Below are positions 35,629 through 43,618 of a stretch of DNA of 64,000 nt, in pieces. The notes below the pieces were generated by a model. It ran no database searches. It was given only the letters and a program-made list of their open reading frames with translations, and was not told the origin of the DNA. Position numbers and translations under genes: made by a program. Source of the DNA: an uncultured Acetatifactor sp. (GTDB lineage Bacteria; Bacillota; Clostridia; Lachnospirales; Lachnospiraceae); NCBI GenBank assembly GCA_910579755.1, contig CAJTVB010000004.1:124001-188000 (forward strand), in the 5' to 3' direction. The stretch's first letter is position 1; the number at the start of each line of letters is the position of its first letter.

Positions 35629-36533
35629 TCTTTCACGAGATTTACAGCGCTTATTATAATGTGGTCGCCGGTATTCTTTCGCGGCTTTTGTCGGGGAACG
35701 TCTCACCGGAGGATATCGGCAGAATCATCAGAGAGCAGGCGTTTTCCGAGAGCGCCATGGCCATAGAGGCGGCCATACGGGAAGAACGCTGGCAGCTGTT
35801 TCACAAGGATGGAAGCACGGCGCTTCGGTATGCGCCCTCCATGCCTCTGACTACGATTCAGAAAGCATGGCTGAAGGCCGTTTCCCTGGATCCCAGGATC
35901 CGGCTTTTTGACTTACCTCTGGAGGGACTGGAGGATGTGGAGCCGCTGTTTACCCCGGAGGATTATTATGTTTTTGATAAATACGGCGATGGGGATCCCT
36001 TTGAAGATGCGTCGTATATACATACCTTCCGGCTGATTTTGGATGCCATAAAAAACAGATATCCTCTGTGCCTGGGGGTGGAGAATAAAAAAGGTCTGGT
36101 GTCGCAATTTTGTGTCCTGCCGGAATACCTGGAGTATTCTGAGAAGGACGACAAATTCCGGCTGATTACCAGCGGAAACCGGCGGGTGGAAACCGTGAAC
36201 CTGGGACGGATCGTTTCCTGCAGAAGATTTCGCGGGGAGTTTCCGATCTGGTGCGGGGAGAGGAAAAAATGTGTTCGGCAGGTGACCCTGGAGATTCAGG
36301 ACCGGCGAAATGCTTTGGAAAGAGTGATGCTTCATTTCTCCCACTTTGAGAAGGAGGCGGAGAAGGCGGGGGACGATCTCTATCGGGTTACCATCCGGTA
36401 TGAACAGAGTGATGAGACTGAGATAGTGATCCGGGTACTGTCTTTTGGCCCCATGGTCAGGGTGCTTCGGCCTGAAAGCTTTGTGAGCCTGGTCAGAGAG
36501 CGCCTGGAACAGCAGATGAGCTGCGGACTGTAA
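35625..36533 (+). CDS. WYL-domain protein, second of a pair
   Basis: A 302-residue protein, shorter than its neighbour and without its N-terminal extension. It has a helical N-terminal half (FHEIYSAYYNVVAGILSRLL) and a WYL-like part around 140-210: YPLCLGVENKKG, VLPEYLEYSEKDDKFRLI and VNLGRIVSCRRF. The start GTG shares bases with the stop of the first WYL gene, and GGGAGGTG lies before it, so translation is coupled. The two products may act as a pair. Target unknown. Confidence 0.72.
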   Translation: MIFHEIYSAYYNVVAGILSRLLSGNVSPEDIGRIIREQAFSESAMAIEAAIREERWQLFHKDGSTALRYAPSMPLTTIQKAWLKAVSLDPRIRLFDLPLEGLEDVEPLFTPEDYYVFDKYGDGDPFEDASYIHTFRLILDAIKNRYPLCLGVENKKGLVSQFCVLPEYLEYSEKDDKFRLITSGNRRVETVNLGRIVSCRRFRGEFPIWCGERKKCVRQVTLEIQDRRNALERVMLHFSHFEKEAEKAGDDLYRVTIRYEQSDETEIVIRVLSFGPMVRVLRPESFVSLVRERLEQQMSCGL

Positions 36534-36549
36534 GTTCGCAGCTTTTTTT
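36519..36549 (+). terminator. intrinsic terminator of the WYL pair
   Basis: AGCTGCG pairs with CGCAGCT across an 11-base loop that includes the stop codon, followed by seven T. Confidence 0.9.
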
Positions 36550-37033
36550 CCGGGATAAGGGGGTACAAAGCTGGTATGATTTACCTACAGGCTGACTCAA
36601 GCGGGTGAGTGATTTTTCTCACTGCGGTGCGCCAGGAGATGCCGTCGCGTATGCCGGGCCAGGTCTGTGCCAATGCAGCTTTTACGGCTGGGAAGAGCAG
36701 GTTCGAATCCTGCCTTGCGTTGTGGTTTTACGCATTGCCTGAGAAAAGGCAACAGGGTCGATGTGCTGAAAACACATCTCTATGAAAGGAGCATCTGCGC
36801 CTGCCGGGCCGGAGGAGGTACGAGAGTCTTCGGACAAAAATATCTGTATCCGGCAATGAAATCCGGGCCTTGTCCGGGGGCGGATACCGGGCTTTCCCCA
36901 CCAAAGCCAGAAGAGCAATCTTTCCGTTTTGGACGGGAAGTCCTCAAGCCTCAGGCCGCCGGGATTTCACAGGCAGCCGCGGCGCGTTTGCGGCACGATA
37001 TTTTTGTATCACAAGATCAGGGAGGGAAAGACT
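36534..37033 (+). other. 500-base intergenic region, structured in its first half
   Basis: No coding frame with a ribosome site is seen. Bases 36600-36780 hold a string of hairpins listed separately. From 36790 to 37015 the sequence is GC-rich and unremarkable, ending in AGGGAGG for the slipin gene. Confidence 0.5.
36605..36778 (+). other. hairpin-rich segment with a tRNA-like 3' half
   Basis: Six local hairpins follow one another: GTGAG/CTCAC near 36605-36622; CAGC/GCTG (36676-36690) with a seven-base loop; GCAGG-TTCGAAT-CCTGC (36697-36713), an exact tRNA T-arm; TGCGT/ACGCA (36716-36734); TTGCCT/AGGCAA (36735-36752); and GATGTG/CACATC (36760-36778). The second and third are spaced as the anticodon arm, five-base variable loop and T-arm of a tRNA. 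The 5' half does not give a good D-arm and acceptor strand, so a functional tRNA is not called. It could be a tRNA relic or a structured RNA. Confidence 0.35.
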
Positions 37034-38155
37034 GTGAAAAAAATAATTATCAATGAAAATCAAAAGGGATTTCTTTTTCGAAACGGAAGGTTTGTAAAGC
37101 TTCTGAGTGCCGGGAAATATCGGATCTGGGGAGATGCGGAGGCGGAGCTCGTATCCCTGGACCAGCCCATAGGGTCGGGAAAATGTGCCCTTGACACACT
37201 GCTGAGGGACAAGGAAATCGCGGCGATTACCTCAGTGGTGGAGGTGGGAGATCAGGAGCTGGCATTTCATTTTGTGAACGGAAAATTTGCGGGTGCGCTG
37301 CGGCATGGGAAGTATGCTTTCTGGACGCAGATAGACCGTCATGATTATAAAATAGTGGATATTTCCACTCCGGAGGTGCCGGAGGATCTGCCGGGGTATC
37401 TTTTTGCCAAGCTGCCCTCCGCCATGTACCTGAAGGTGGAGGTGGCGCAGTACCAGAGGGCAAGGCTGTGCTTTGACCAGAAGCTGATAAGAATTCTGGA
37501 GCCGGGTACATATTATTTTTGGAAAAATAATATTCGTGTGGATGCTGCTTTGGTGGACACACGGCTGACCAGGATGGATATCACCGGTCAGGAGATTCTG
37601 ACATTGGATAAGGTTTCTCTTCGGATCAATTTTGTCTGCAATTATCGGGTGACAGATTATGTGAAGATACTGACACAGATCGATGACTACGCGGAGCAGA
37701 TGCATGTGACGGCCCAGCTGGCTCTGCGGGATTACGTGGGAAGATACAGGCTGGATGATATTCTCGCAGGCAAGGAGGAGCTGTCCCGGTATGTGCTGGA
37801 GCGGCTTCGGGAAAAGGAGAAAGAATTTTTCGTAGAGGTCACGGATGCAGGCGTAAAGGATATCATTCTGCCCGGCGAGATCCGAAATATCATGAATACG
37901 GTTCTTGTGGCGGAAAAGAAAGCCCAGGCCAATGTGATCGCCCGCCGGGAGGAGGTGGCCTCCACCCGTTCCCTGCTCAACACCGCAAAGCTTATGGAGG
38001 AAAACAGGACGCTTTACCGGCTGAAGGAGCTGGAGTATGTGGAGCGCATCTGCGAAAATGTGGGGAATATCAACCTGAACGGCAACGGGGATCTGCTGGC
38101 CCAGCTTACCGCTGTTCTCAAAGGAAGAACCGGGGAAGCGGCAGCTACCAGTTGA
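37034..38155 (+). CDS. slipin / SPFH-domain protein
   Basis: A 373-residue member of the stomatin/slipin family. The SPFH region covers about 20-260 (GKYRIWGDAEAELVSLDQP; QEILTLDKVSLRINFVCNY; KEFFVEVTDAGVKDIILP), and a helical C-terminal part (about 270-340) is rich in Ala/Glu, including VAEKKAQANVIARREEVAST. Such proteins form oligomers on membranes. There is no clear N-terminal transmembrane segment, and the usual NfeD partner gene is not adjacent. The GTG start follows AGGGAGG. Its last 11 bases overlap the end of the convergent oxidoreductase gene. Confidence 0.8.
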   Translation: MKKIIINENQKGFLFRNGRFVKLLSAGKYRIWGDAEAELVSLDQPIGSGKCALDTLLRDKEIAAITSVVEVGDQELAFHFVNGKFAGALRHGKYAFWTQIDRHDYKIVDISTPEVPEDLPGYLFAKLPSAMYLKVEVAQYQRARLCFDQKLIRILEPGTYYFWKNNIRVDAALVDTRLTRMDITGQEILTLDKVSLRINFVCNYRVTDYVKILTQIDDYAEQMHVTAQLALRDYVGRYRLDDILAGKEELSRYVLERLREKEKEFFVEVTDAGVKDIILPGEIRNIMNTVLVAEKKAQANVIARREEVASTRSLLNTAKLMEENRTLYRLKELEYVERICENVGNINLNGNGDLLAQLTAVLKGRTGEAAATS

Positions 38156-39317
38156 CCCGCCAGCGGTCCTGATATTCCCCGGTGAGATTTTCCCGGACAG
38201 CAGTCTTGGACGGCACTGCTTCCTGTGACTGCCTTTTGTGCAGAAATGTCAAAAATTCCTGTCCGTCCAGAGGCAGCTCCACCCGACTGTTTTTCCAGGA
38301 GGAAAGATATGCGGCGTTGCTCAGCATCAGACCGTTGATTCCCTCTGCGCCGGGGGCCAGCAGCGGCTCCCCGCGGAGAATGTGATTTGTAAAATTCTGC
38401 AGAATAATTAAATGGCCGGAGCCGGTTTCCACCTGAGAAATCCGGCTTACATGCACCGGAATCCGGGGCATGCCTTCTGTGCTTTCCGCGCATAGCCTGC
38501 GTTCATCCTGCTCCAGGAGATATAAATTCAATTCTCCGTCCTCGGCCACAGCTTTCCCCCTGGTTCCGCTGATTTCCAGGCGGTTTGTACCCGGATATTC
38601 TCCTGTGGAGGTCACGAACAGCGCGGTGGCGCCGTTTTCATATTCACCGTAAATGACAGCGTCATCCTCTACGGAAATACGATGGTACCGCCCCTCCCGG
38701 CAAAAGGCCTGCACGCTTTTAGGCATCCCCAGGATCCACTGCCAGATATCCAGATTGTGGGGACATTGGTTCAACAGCACACCGCCGCCTTCTCCGTTCC
38801 AGGTTGCCCGCCAGTCTCCGGAATCGTAATAGGCCTGGGTTCTGTACCAGTTGTTGACGATCCACACAAAGCGTTTGATCTCCCCCAGGGTACCGTCCCG
38901 GACCAGGGAGCGCAGCTTTTGAAACAAAGGATTTGTCCGCTGATTATACATGATGCCGAAGGGCCTGCCGCTGGCAGCGGCGGCCCGGTTCATCTTTTCC
39001 ACATTTACAATGTCAATTCCGGCAGGCTTTTCCGTGAGAACGGCAATCCCCTTTTCAAAAGCATCGCATGCCATGGGAGGGTGCAGCTTGTGGGGAGTGG
39101 CGATGAGTACCGCGTCCAGTCTGCCCTCCGTGAGCATCTGCCGGTAATCTCTGTATTGGGCCAAGGCTGTTCCGAAGCGCTGTGCTGCCCAGGCAAGCCT
39201 TTCCGGGCTGCAGTCGCAGACCGCGGCAAGGCATGCGCTGTCAACCCTGCCCTCTGCCAGCTGTACGGCATGGGCGCTTCCCATATTTCCGATTCCTACA
39301 ATTCCGATCCGAAGCAT
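38145..39317 (-). CDS. Gfo/Idh/MocA-family oxidoreductase, second copy
   Basis: A 390-residue NAD(P)-dependent sugar or cyclitol dehydrogenase. The Rossmann motif GIVGIGNMGSAH is near the start, EKPAG (about 95) is the family's conserved lysine loop, and NQCPHNLDIW carries the catalytic-type histidine. It is clearly a paralogue of the gene at 40284-41450: both share YNQRTNPL/FNQRTNPL, GGVLLNQCPHNLD and an ILRGEPL segment. The start at 39317 has GGAG nine bases before; longer frames lack a site. It is the last gene of a four-gene leftward operon. Substrate unknown. Confidence 0.88.
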   Translation of the reverse strand: MLRIGIVGIGNMGSAHAVQLAEGRVDSACLAAVCDCSPERLAWAAQRFGTALAQYRDYRQMLTEGRLDAVLIATPHKLHPPMACDAFEKGIAVLTEKPAGIDIVNVEKMNRAAAASGRPFGIMYNQRTNPLFQKLRSLVRDGTLGEIKRFVWIVNNWYRTQAYYDSGDWRATWNGEGGGVLLNQCPHNLDIWQWILGMPKSVQAFCREGRYHRISVEDDAVIYGEYENGATALFVTSTGEYPGTNRLEISGTRGKAVAEDGELNLYLLEQDERRLCAESTEGMPRIPVHVSRISQVETGSGHLIILQNFTNHILRGEPLLAPGAEGINGLMLSNAAYLSSWKNSRVELPLDGQEFLTFLHKRQSQEAVPSKTAVRENLTGEYQDRWRVNW

Positions 39318-39378
39318 GGCTGTTTTCTCCATATATTCTGCAGCTTGTTCTTGAGGGCTGCACTCATACTTAAAAGGG

Positions 39379-40242
39379 TCAGCATGTGCCTGCCAGGATA
39401 GCTTCCAGGGCCCGGTATGCCTGCTCAAAGGCCCGGGCGCCGTCCCCGGCAGCCTTCTGTTCCGCTTTCTGCTCCAGGCCTGAAAATCCGGCGAAATCAA
39501 TCAGGTGCGGTTCCAGGCTCAGAAAGCCCTGAAAGCCGTCCGCGGCCAGCCGGCCCAGAAGCTCGGGCACATGTCCGTCGCCCTCACCTGCCACAGTGAC
39601 GCTTCCGTCTGCCATCCGGGCATCCTTCACATGTACATGGGAAATGCTTTTTGCCAAAAGCCGGTATGCCTCCCGGGTATCCTGGCCGCATTGGACAAAA
39701 TTGGCAAAATCAAAGATACATCCAAAATGAGGGCCTTCAAACTGCTCCGTCAGTTCCCGGCATCTGGCGGCGGTGTCGCCGTAAATGTCTTTTTCATTTT
39801 CATGGAGCAAAATCAGATCCCTTTTTTCAGCCAGCTTTACCATTTGCCCCATGCGGGTCAACACCTGCCCCCGCCAGCTTTCGGGCTCCTGCCCCATGGG
39901 AATATAGAAGCTGAATATACGGACATTCCGGCATTCCATAATATCTGCCAGATCCGCTATGTGTGCCAGCGATTCCATATGAGGCTCAAATGCCTGGTTG
40001 ATCCCGATTTTTCCGATGGGAGACCCGATGGCGGAGATCCGGATGCCCCGGGCATCCAGCATCTTTTTGTACTCCCTTGCCTGTGGGATCGTCATATCCG
40101 CAATACCGATGCCGTCCGCACATCGCAGCTCAAGCCAGGAGATTCCAAGCCGGGTCAGGGTTTCCAGCTGCCGGGAAAAGCTGAAGTGGATTTCGTCTGC
40201 AAATCCGCTGATGGGGCAATTTTCTAAAATTTTTCGTTTCAT
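39379..40242 (-). CDS. sugar phosphate isomerase/epimerase-family protein, second copy
   Basis: A 287-residue TIM-barrel protein of the xylose-isomerase-like (AP endonuclease 2) family. Candidate metal ligands are in order: Glu in LLHENEKDI, Asp in CIFDFANF, His in HVHVKDA and Glu in LSLEPH. Members isomerise, epimerise or eliminate on sugars and cyclitols, often together with Gfo/Idh/MocA dehydrogenases, as here. It lies between the two oxidoreductase genes with short gaps, giving an alternating isomerase-oxidoreductase order. Substrate unknown. Confidence 0.85.
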   Translation of the reverse strand: MKRKILENCPISGFADEIHFSFSRQLETLTRLGISWLELRCADGIGIADMTIPQAREYKKMLDARGIRISAIGSPIGKIGINQAFEPHMESLAHIADLADIMECRNVRIFSFYIPMGQEPESWRGQVLTRMGQMVKLAEKRDLILLHENEKDIYGDTAARCRELTEQFEGPHFGCIFDFANFVQCGQDTREAYRLLAKSISHVHVKDARMADGSVTVAGEGDGHVPELLGRLAADGFQGFLSLEPHLIDFAGFSGLEQKAEQKAAGDGARAFEQAYRALEAILAGTC

Positions 40243-40283
40243 GCTGTCTCCTTGCGTGTTAGAGGTGGTTACATACGCATTCT

Positions 40284-41450
40284 TTATGTTGCGCCATAGG
40301 AGGCGGAGGTGTCAAAGGTTACTTCCGGCAGGGCTTCCTTTTTCCCTGACCGGGACTGGCGTTCCTTAAGCATTTTCAGGAAAAGGTCTTCGTCGAAGGG
40401 TATTTCCACGGTTTTGTCCAGCCAGGAGGACAGGTGCATGGCATTTGACAGGATCAGTCCCCGGATTCCCTCTTCTCCCCGTGCCACCAGCGGCTCTCCC
40501 CGCAGAATATTTGCCGCGAAGGCCCGCAGCACACCGGCGTGCTGGGAGTTCTCTCCCTGGAGTTCCACCTCCACATAGCGGCCCCCGGGCTTCTGAAAGC
40601 CTTCCCGGGTGGAAAAGCAGTATTCCCGCTCATTGATTTCCAGCTCGTAGACGGACAGATGGCCCTGCTCACATACCAGCTTTGCCTGCTCCAGGGTGAT
40701 CTCAAACCGGTTGGTTCCCGGGGCATCTGCCGTGCTGGTGACGAATACACCGGTGGCGCCGTTTGCAAATTCCAGGTAAGCAGTAACATCATCCTCCACC
40801 TCGATATGGTGCCATTTGCCGTTGTGGCAGAAGGCGCGCACCTTCACCGGAAGTCCGCAGATCCATTGCAGAAGATCCAGGTTGTGAGGGCATTGATTCA
40901 GCAGCACGCCGCCGCCTTCTCCGGCCCAGGTGGCCCGCCAGCCGCCGGAATTATAGTAAGCCTGGGAGCGGTACCAGTCGGTGATAATCCAGTTTACGCG
41001 TTTGATCTGTCCGTATTTGCCGCTTTCCACGAGCTCCTTCATCTTGCGGTACAGAGGATTGGTCCGCTGATTGAACATCAGAGCAAATACCTTGTCTGAC
41101 GCGGCAGCCACCCGGTTCATTTCACGCACCTGGCTGGTGTAGACCCCTGCCGGCTTTTCGCTCATTGCATGGAGCCCGGCCTGCAGGGCCCGGATCACGA
41201 GGCGGGGATGGTCATAGTGGGGCACAGCTGCCAGCACTGCGTCACAGCAGCCTGCATCGATCAGGCTGTCGCCATCCTCATAGATCTGTACGCTTCCGGG
41301 CAGATTTTCCTGTGCCCAGGCACGGCGGGATGCACGCAGGTCCGCAACAGCCGCAAGCTCCAGCTCCGGCACATTCCCCGCCAGGATGGTCTGGCAGTGG
41401 GCGCTTCCCATATTGCCGATGCCGATAATTCCAATTTTTACCTTATCCAT
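40284..41450 (-). CDS. Gfo/Idh/MocA-family oxidoreductase, first copy
   Basis: A 388-residue dehydrogenase with GIIGIGNMGSAH at the start, SEKPAG near residue 98 and NQCPHNLDLLQW with the catalytic-type histidine. It resembles the product of 38145-39317 along its whole length. GGAAAGGAAG precedes the ATG at 41450; longer in-frame starts have no site. It follows the first isomerase gene by 64 bases in the same operon. Either paralogue might oxidise a sugar hydroxyl for the partnered isomerase-fold protein; this is inference. Confidence 0.88.
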   Translation of the reverse strand: MDKVKIGIIGIGNMGSAHCQTILAGNVPELELAAVADLRASRRAWAQENLPGSVQIYEDGDSLIDAGCCDAVLAAVPHYDHPRLVIRALQAGLHAMSEKPAGVYTSQVREMNRVAAASDKVFALMFNQRTNPLYRKMKELVESGKYGQIKRVNWIITDWYRSQAYYNSGGWRATWAGEGGGVLLNQCPHNLDLLQWICGLPVKVRAFCHNGKWHHIEVEDDVTAYLEFANGATGVFVTSTADAPGTNRFEITLEQAKLVCEQGHLSVYELEINEREYCFSTREGFQKPGGRYVEVELQGENSQHAGVLRAFAANILRGEPLVARGEEGIRGLILSNAMHLSSWLDKTVEIPFDEDLFLKMLKERQSRSGKKEALPEVTFDTSASYGAT

Positions 41451-41514
41451 AGTCGTCTTCCTTTCCTGACTGCAGCCTTGAGCCGTGCAGTTTTCGGCTG
41501 TGCTGTTTTCGTTC

Positions 41515-42297
41515 CTACCGGTATCCGGCCCGGGCCAGGTTGTCATAGCTTCTTTGCAGACAGTCAAAGGGGCTGGTTTGGCATATGTCCTGTTCCACCA
41601 GGAGATATTGACAGACACTGTCCTCCAGTTCCTTTAAAATTCCCGGAAAGTTCAGATTGCCTTCCATGACGGGGGCCATTACGGCGCCGTTCCCTGTCAT
41701 TTCCATGTCTTTCAGGTGCACGCAGGGAATTCTGTTTTTCAAAAGCCGTATCCACTGGCATACGTCGGCCCCGGCGGCCTGGACCCAGTAGGTGTCCAGC
41801 GTAAATCCAAGCTCATTTTCGTCAAACCATTCTGCCAGATGCTCCATGACCCGTTTTGGAGTCTGATCTGGAGCCTCCTGGGCTGTAAATTTCTGAAATT
41901 CAAAATTGTGGTTGTGATACATCAGCAGCATTCCGGCATGGGCTATTTTCCTGGCAGGCTCCATGTAGTCCCTGGCAAAATGATACAGCCATTCCGGAGA
42001 TCTGTATTTTTCGGGCATGCTTCCAAGGCCGATATATTGACAGCCCAGAGCCTTGTGCTCCTCGATCAGAGCTTCCGTATCATACAGGATACGATTGCTG
42101 TCGCTGTGGGTCAGCACAATGGAGAGCCCTGCCTCATCACAGACCGAGCGTAGCCATTCCGGGCGCAGATCCCTTCCGATGGCTGAAAGCTGTACGGTGG
42201 TGTAGCCCATCTTCGCGATTCGTTGGATGGTGTCTTTAAAGTCCTTTTCGTTTTGTGTGTAATTTCTCACTGTGTAGAGCTGAGCGCCTGTTCGCAT
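41515..42297 (-). CDS. sugar phosphate isomerase/epimerase-family protein, first copy
   Basis: A 260-residue TIM-barrel protein. Likely metal-site residues are in MYHNHNFEF, FTLDTYWV, CVHLKDME and LLVEQDI. The N-terminus RTGAQLYTVRNY is typical of the group that co-occurs with Gfo/Idh/MocA dehydrogenases. It is only distantly similar to the second isomerase in the operon, so the two modules probably do not act on the same compound. AAGGAG precedes the ATG at 42297. It is the promoter-proximal gene of the operon, facing the AraC regulator. Confidence 0.85.
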   Translation of the reverse strand: MRTGAQLYTVRNYTQNEKDFKDTIQRIAKMGYTTVQLSAIGRDLRPEWLRSVCDEAGLSIVLTHSDSNRILYDTEALIEEHKALGCQYIGLGSMPEKYRSPEWLYHFARDYMEPARKIAHAGMLLMYHNHNFEFQKFTAQEAPDQTPKRVMEHLAEWFDENELGFTLDTYWVQAAGADVCQWIRLLKNRIPCVHLKDMEMTGNGAVMAPVMEGNLNFPGILKELEDSVCQYLLVEQDICQTSPFDCLQRSYDNLARAGYR

Positions 42298-42373
42298 ATG
42301 ATTCTCCTTTTTTGTTTGTGCGGCAATAGGGTATGTCATACTGCCATCATAAGCGCAGATGCTTTCTTTTACC

Positions 42374-42400
42374 ATTGCACAAGAGCACTCTTTTATTGCA
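42374..42400. promoter_or_regulatory. candidate AraC-type operator (direct repeat)
   Basis: ATTGCA occurs at 42374-42379 and again at 42395-42400, exactly 21 bases apart, i.e. two helical turns on the same face. This is the usual arrangement of AraC-family half-sites. It lies between the regulator and the isomerase/oxidoreductase operon; the second copy overlaps the regulator's -35. Confidence 0.45.
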
Positions 42401-42424
42401 AATATAGCGATTTTTTAATATACT
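42396..42424 (+). promoter_or_regulatory. promoter of the AraC-family regulator gene
   Basis: TTGCAA (42396-42401), a 17-base spacer and TATACT (42419-42424), about 75 bases before the start codon. Confidence 0.6.
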
Positions 42425-42501
42425 GTTTCCATACCGCAGTCTTTCGAAAATCAGGTTCCGGGAGATTTGGAAAATGTCGGAATGAGGGAGGGAATGTGAA
42501 C

Positions 42502-43410
42502 ATGGACGGCGTGTATTTCAACACGGATCATGTGAGCTTCAGCTATAACATATCAAAAGAACCCAGCGACGGTTATACGCTGCACTGCCATAATTTTTAT
42601 GAGGTTTACTATTTTTTGGAGGGAAATGTGGATTATCTGGTGGAAGGGTACAAATATAAGCCCGTGCCGGACAGTCTGCTTCTGCTGGCGCCTCATGTGT
42701 TTCATGGAGCACGGATCAATGATTCCGGGCCTTATCAGCGCAGCTCTCTTCATTTCCATGCTGATATTCTTGCACCGGAGCGGCGGGGATTTCTTCTTTC
42801 TGCTTTTTCTGTGCCGGACTGTTTGTCCCATGAAGAAATCTATTTTACCCAGGTGGAGCGTTTTCATCTTTCTGCCTATTTTTCCGCATTGAAGGAATGC
42901 GCTTTCCAGGGGGAGGAATATCGGGAATGGGCGCTTCCCATTTGTGTTGAGGCCCTGCTTGCACGGATTGTTTCCATGCGTGCCCAGGACAGCGGCTTTA
43001 CCGCCTGTCCGGAGCCGGTTTTGGGGATTATCCGTTATCTGAACGGCCATCTGGAGGAGGACATCAGCCTGGACAGGCTTTCTCAGCTGTTTTATGTAAG
43101 CAAGCACCATATGAACAAGATATTCAGGAAAGCTACGGGAACCACGGTGATTGACTATCTTCTGCGAAAGCGGATTGCCCAGGCCCAGCAGCTTCTGGCA
43201 GAGGGTGCAAGCGCACAGGATGCGGCATTGAAATCCGGGTTTCGGGATTATTCCGCTTTTTACCGAGCCTATCTGCGGATTATGGGGCATTCTCCCATTC
43301 AGGACAGAGGTGTGCTGCCCTCTTTTGCAGAGGGATTGCAGCCGACAGCCGGGTCCTGCCCTGCGGGAAAGTCAATCACCCCGCCGCAAGCAACGGGGCA
43401 TGGATATTGA
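42502..43410 (+). CDS. AraC-family transcriptional regulator
   Basis: A 302-residue regulator. The N-terminal cupin-like sensor (about 15-95) has LHCHNFYEVYYFLEG and LLLAPHVFHGARI. Two helix-turn-helix units occupy about 185-270: SLDRLSQLFYVSKHHMNKIF and the second with DAALKSGFRDYSAFYRAYLR. A 30-residue Pro/Gly-rich tail follows. GGGAGGGAA lies eight bases before the ATG. It is divergent from the isomerase/oxidoreductase operon and most likely controls it in response to a sugar or glycoside. A weak GC hairpin (43413-43426) follows. Confidence 0.9.
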   Translation: MDGVYFNTDHVSFSYNISKEPSDGYTLHCHNFYEVYYFLEGNVDYLVEGYKYKPVPDSLLLLAPHVFHGARINDSGPYQRSSLHFHADILAPERRGFLLSAFSVPDCLSHEEIYFTQVERFHLSAYFSALKECAFQGEEYREWALPICVEALLARIVSMRAQDSGFTACPEPVLGIIRYLNGHLEEDISLDRLSQLFYVSKHHMNKIFRKATGTTVIDYLLRKRIAQAQQLLAEGASAQDAALKSGFRDYSAFYRAYLRIMGHSPIQDRGVLPSFAEGLQPTAGSCPAGKSITPPQATGHGY

Positions 43411-43470
43411 AACGCCCCAAGGGGCGGGAACATTTTTATTCTTTTATCGTTATTATATGTGATGAATAAG

Positions 43471-43586
43471 GTTGCTTTTCACGGGTAGGGGCCGCGAGGT
43501 GTTTTTGTGCGTTGTTTGCACAAAAACCCGAGACAGCACGCGCTGGGCATCAAGTTGCTTTGAGCGGCGAAGCCGTGAAAAGTAAC
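43471..43586. repeat. 116-bp palindromic repeat element (MITE/REP-like)
   Basis: GTTGCTTTTCACGG (43471-43484) is the reverse complement of CCGTGAAAAGTAAC (43573-43586) with one mismatch. The inside holds a perfect nine-base stem TTTTTGTGC/GCACAAAAA (43502-43526). It has no coding capacity. Its right end recurs after spoVG at 34121-34152, so it is a dispersed element. Confidence 0.75.
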
Positions 43587-43618
43587 GAAATAAGCAGGGG
43601 GCTGTGAGGTGAAAAAGG

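Noticed and set aside
36640..36720. Functional tRNA gene ending at 36720
   Set aside because: The T-arm and anticodon-arm spacing fit, but the D-arm and 5' acceptor strand pair poorly, position 37 is C, and the anticodon would read a stop codon.
43413..43426. Terminator CGCCCC/GGGGCG after the AraC gene
   Set aside because: The loop is only two bases and the T-run begins six bases later, so an efficient terminator is doubtful.
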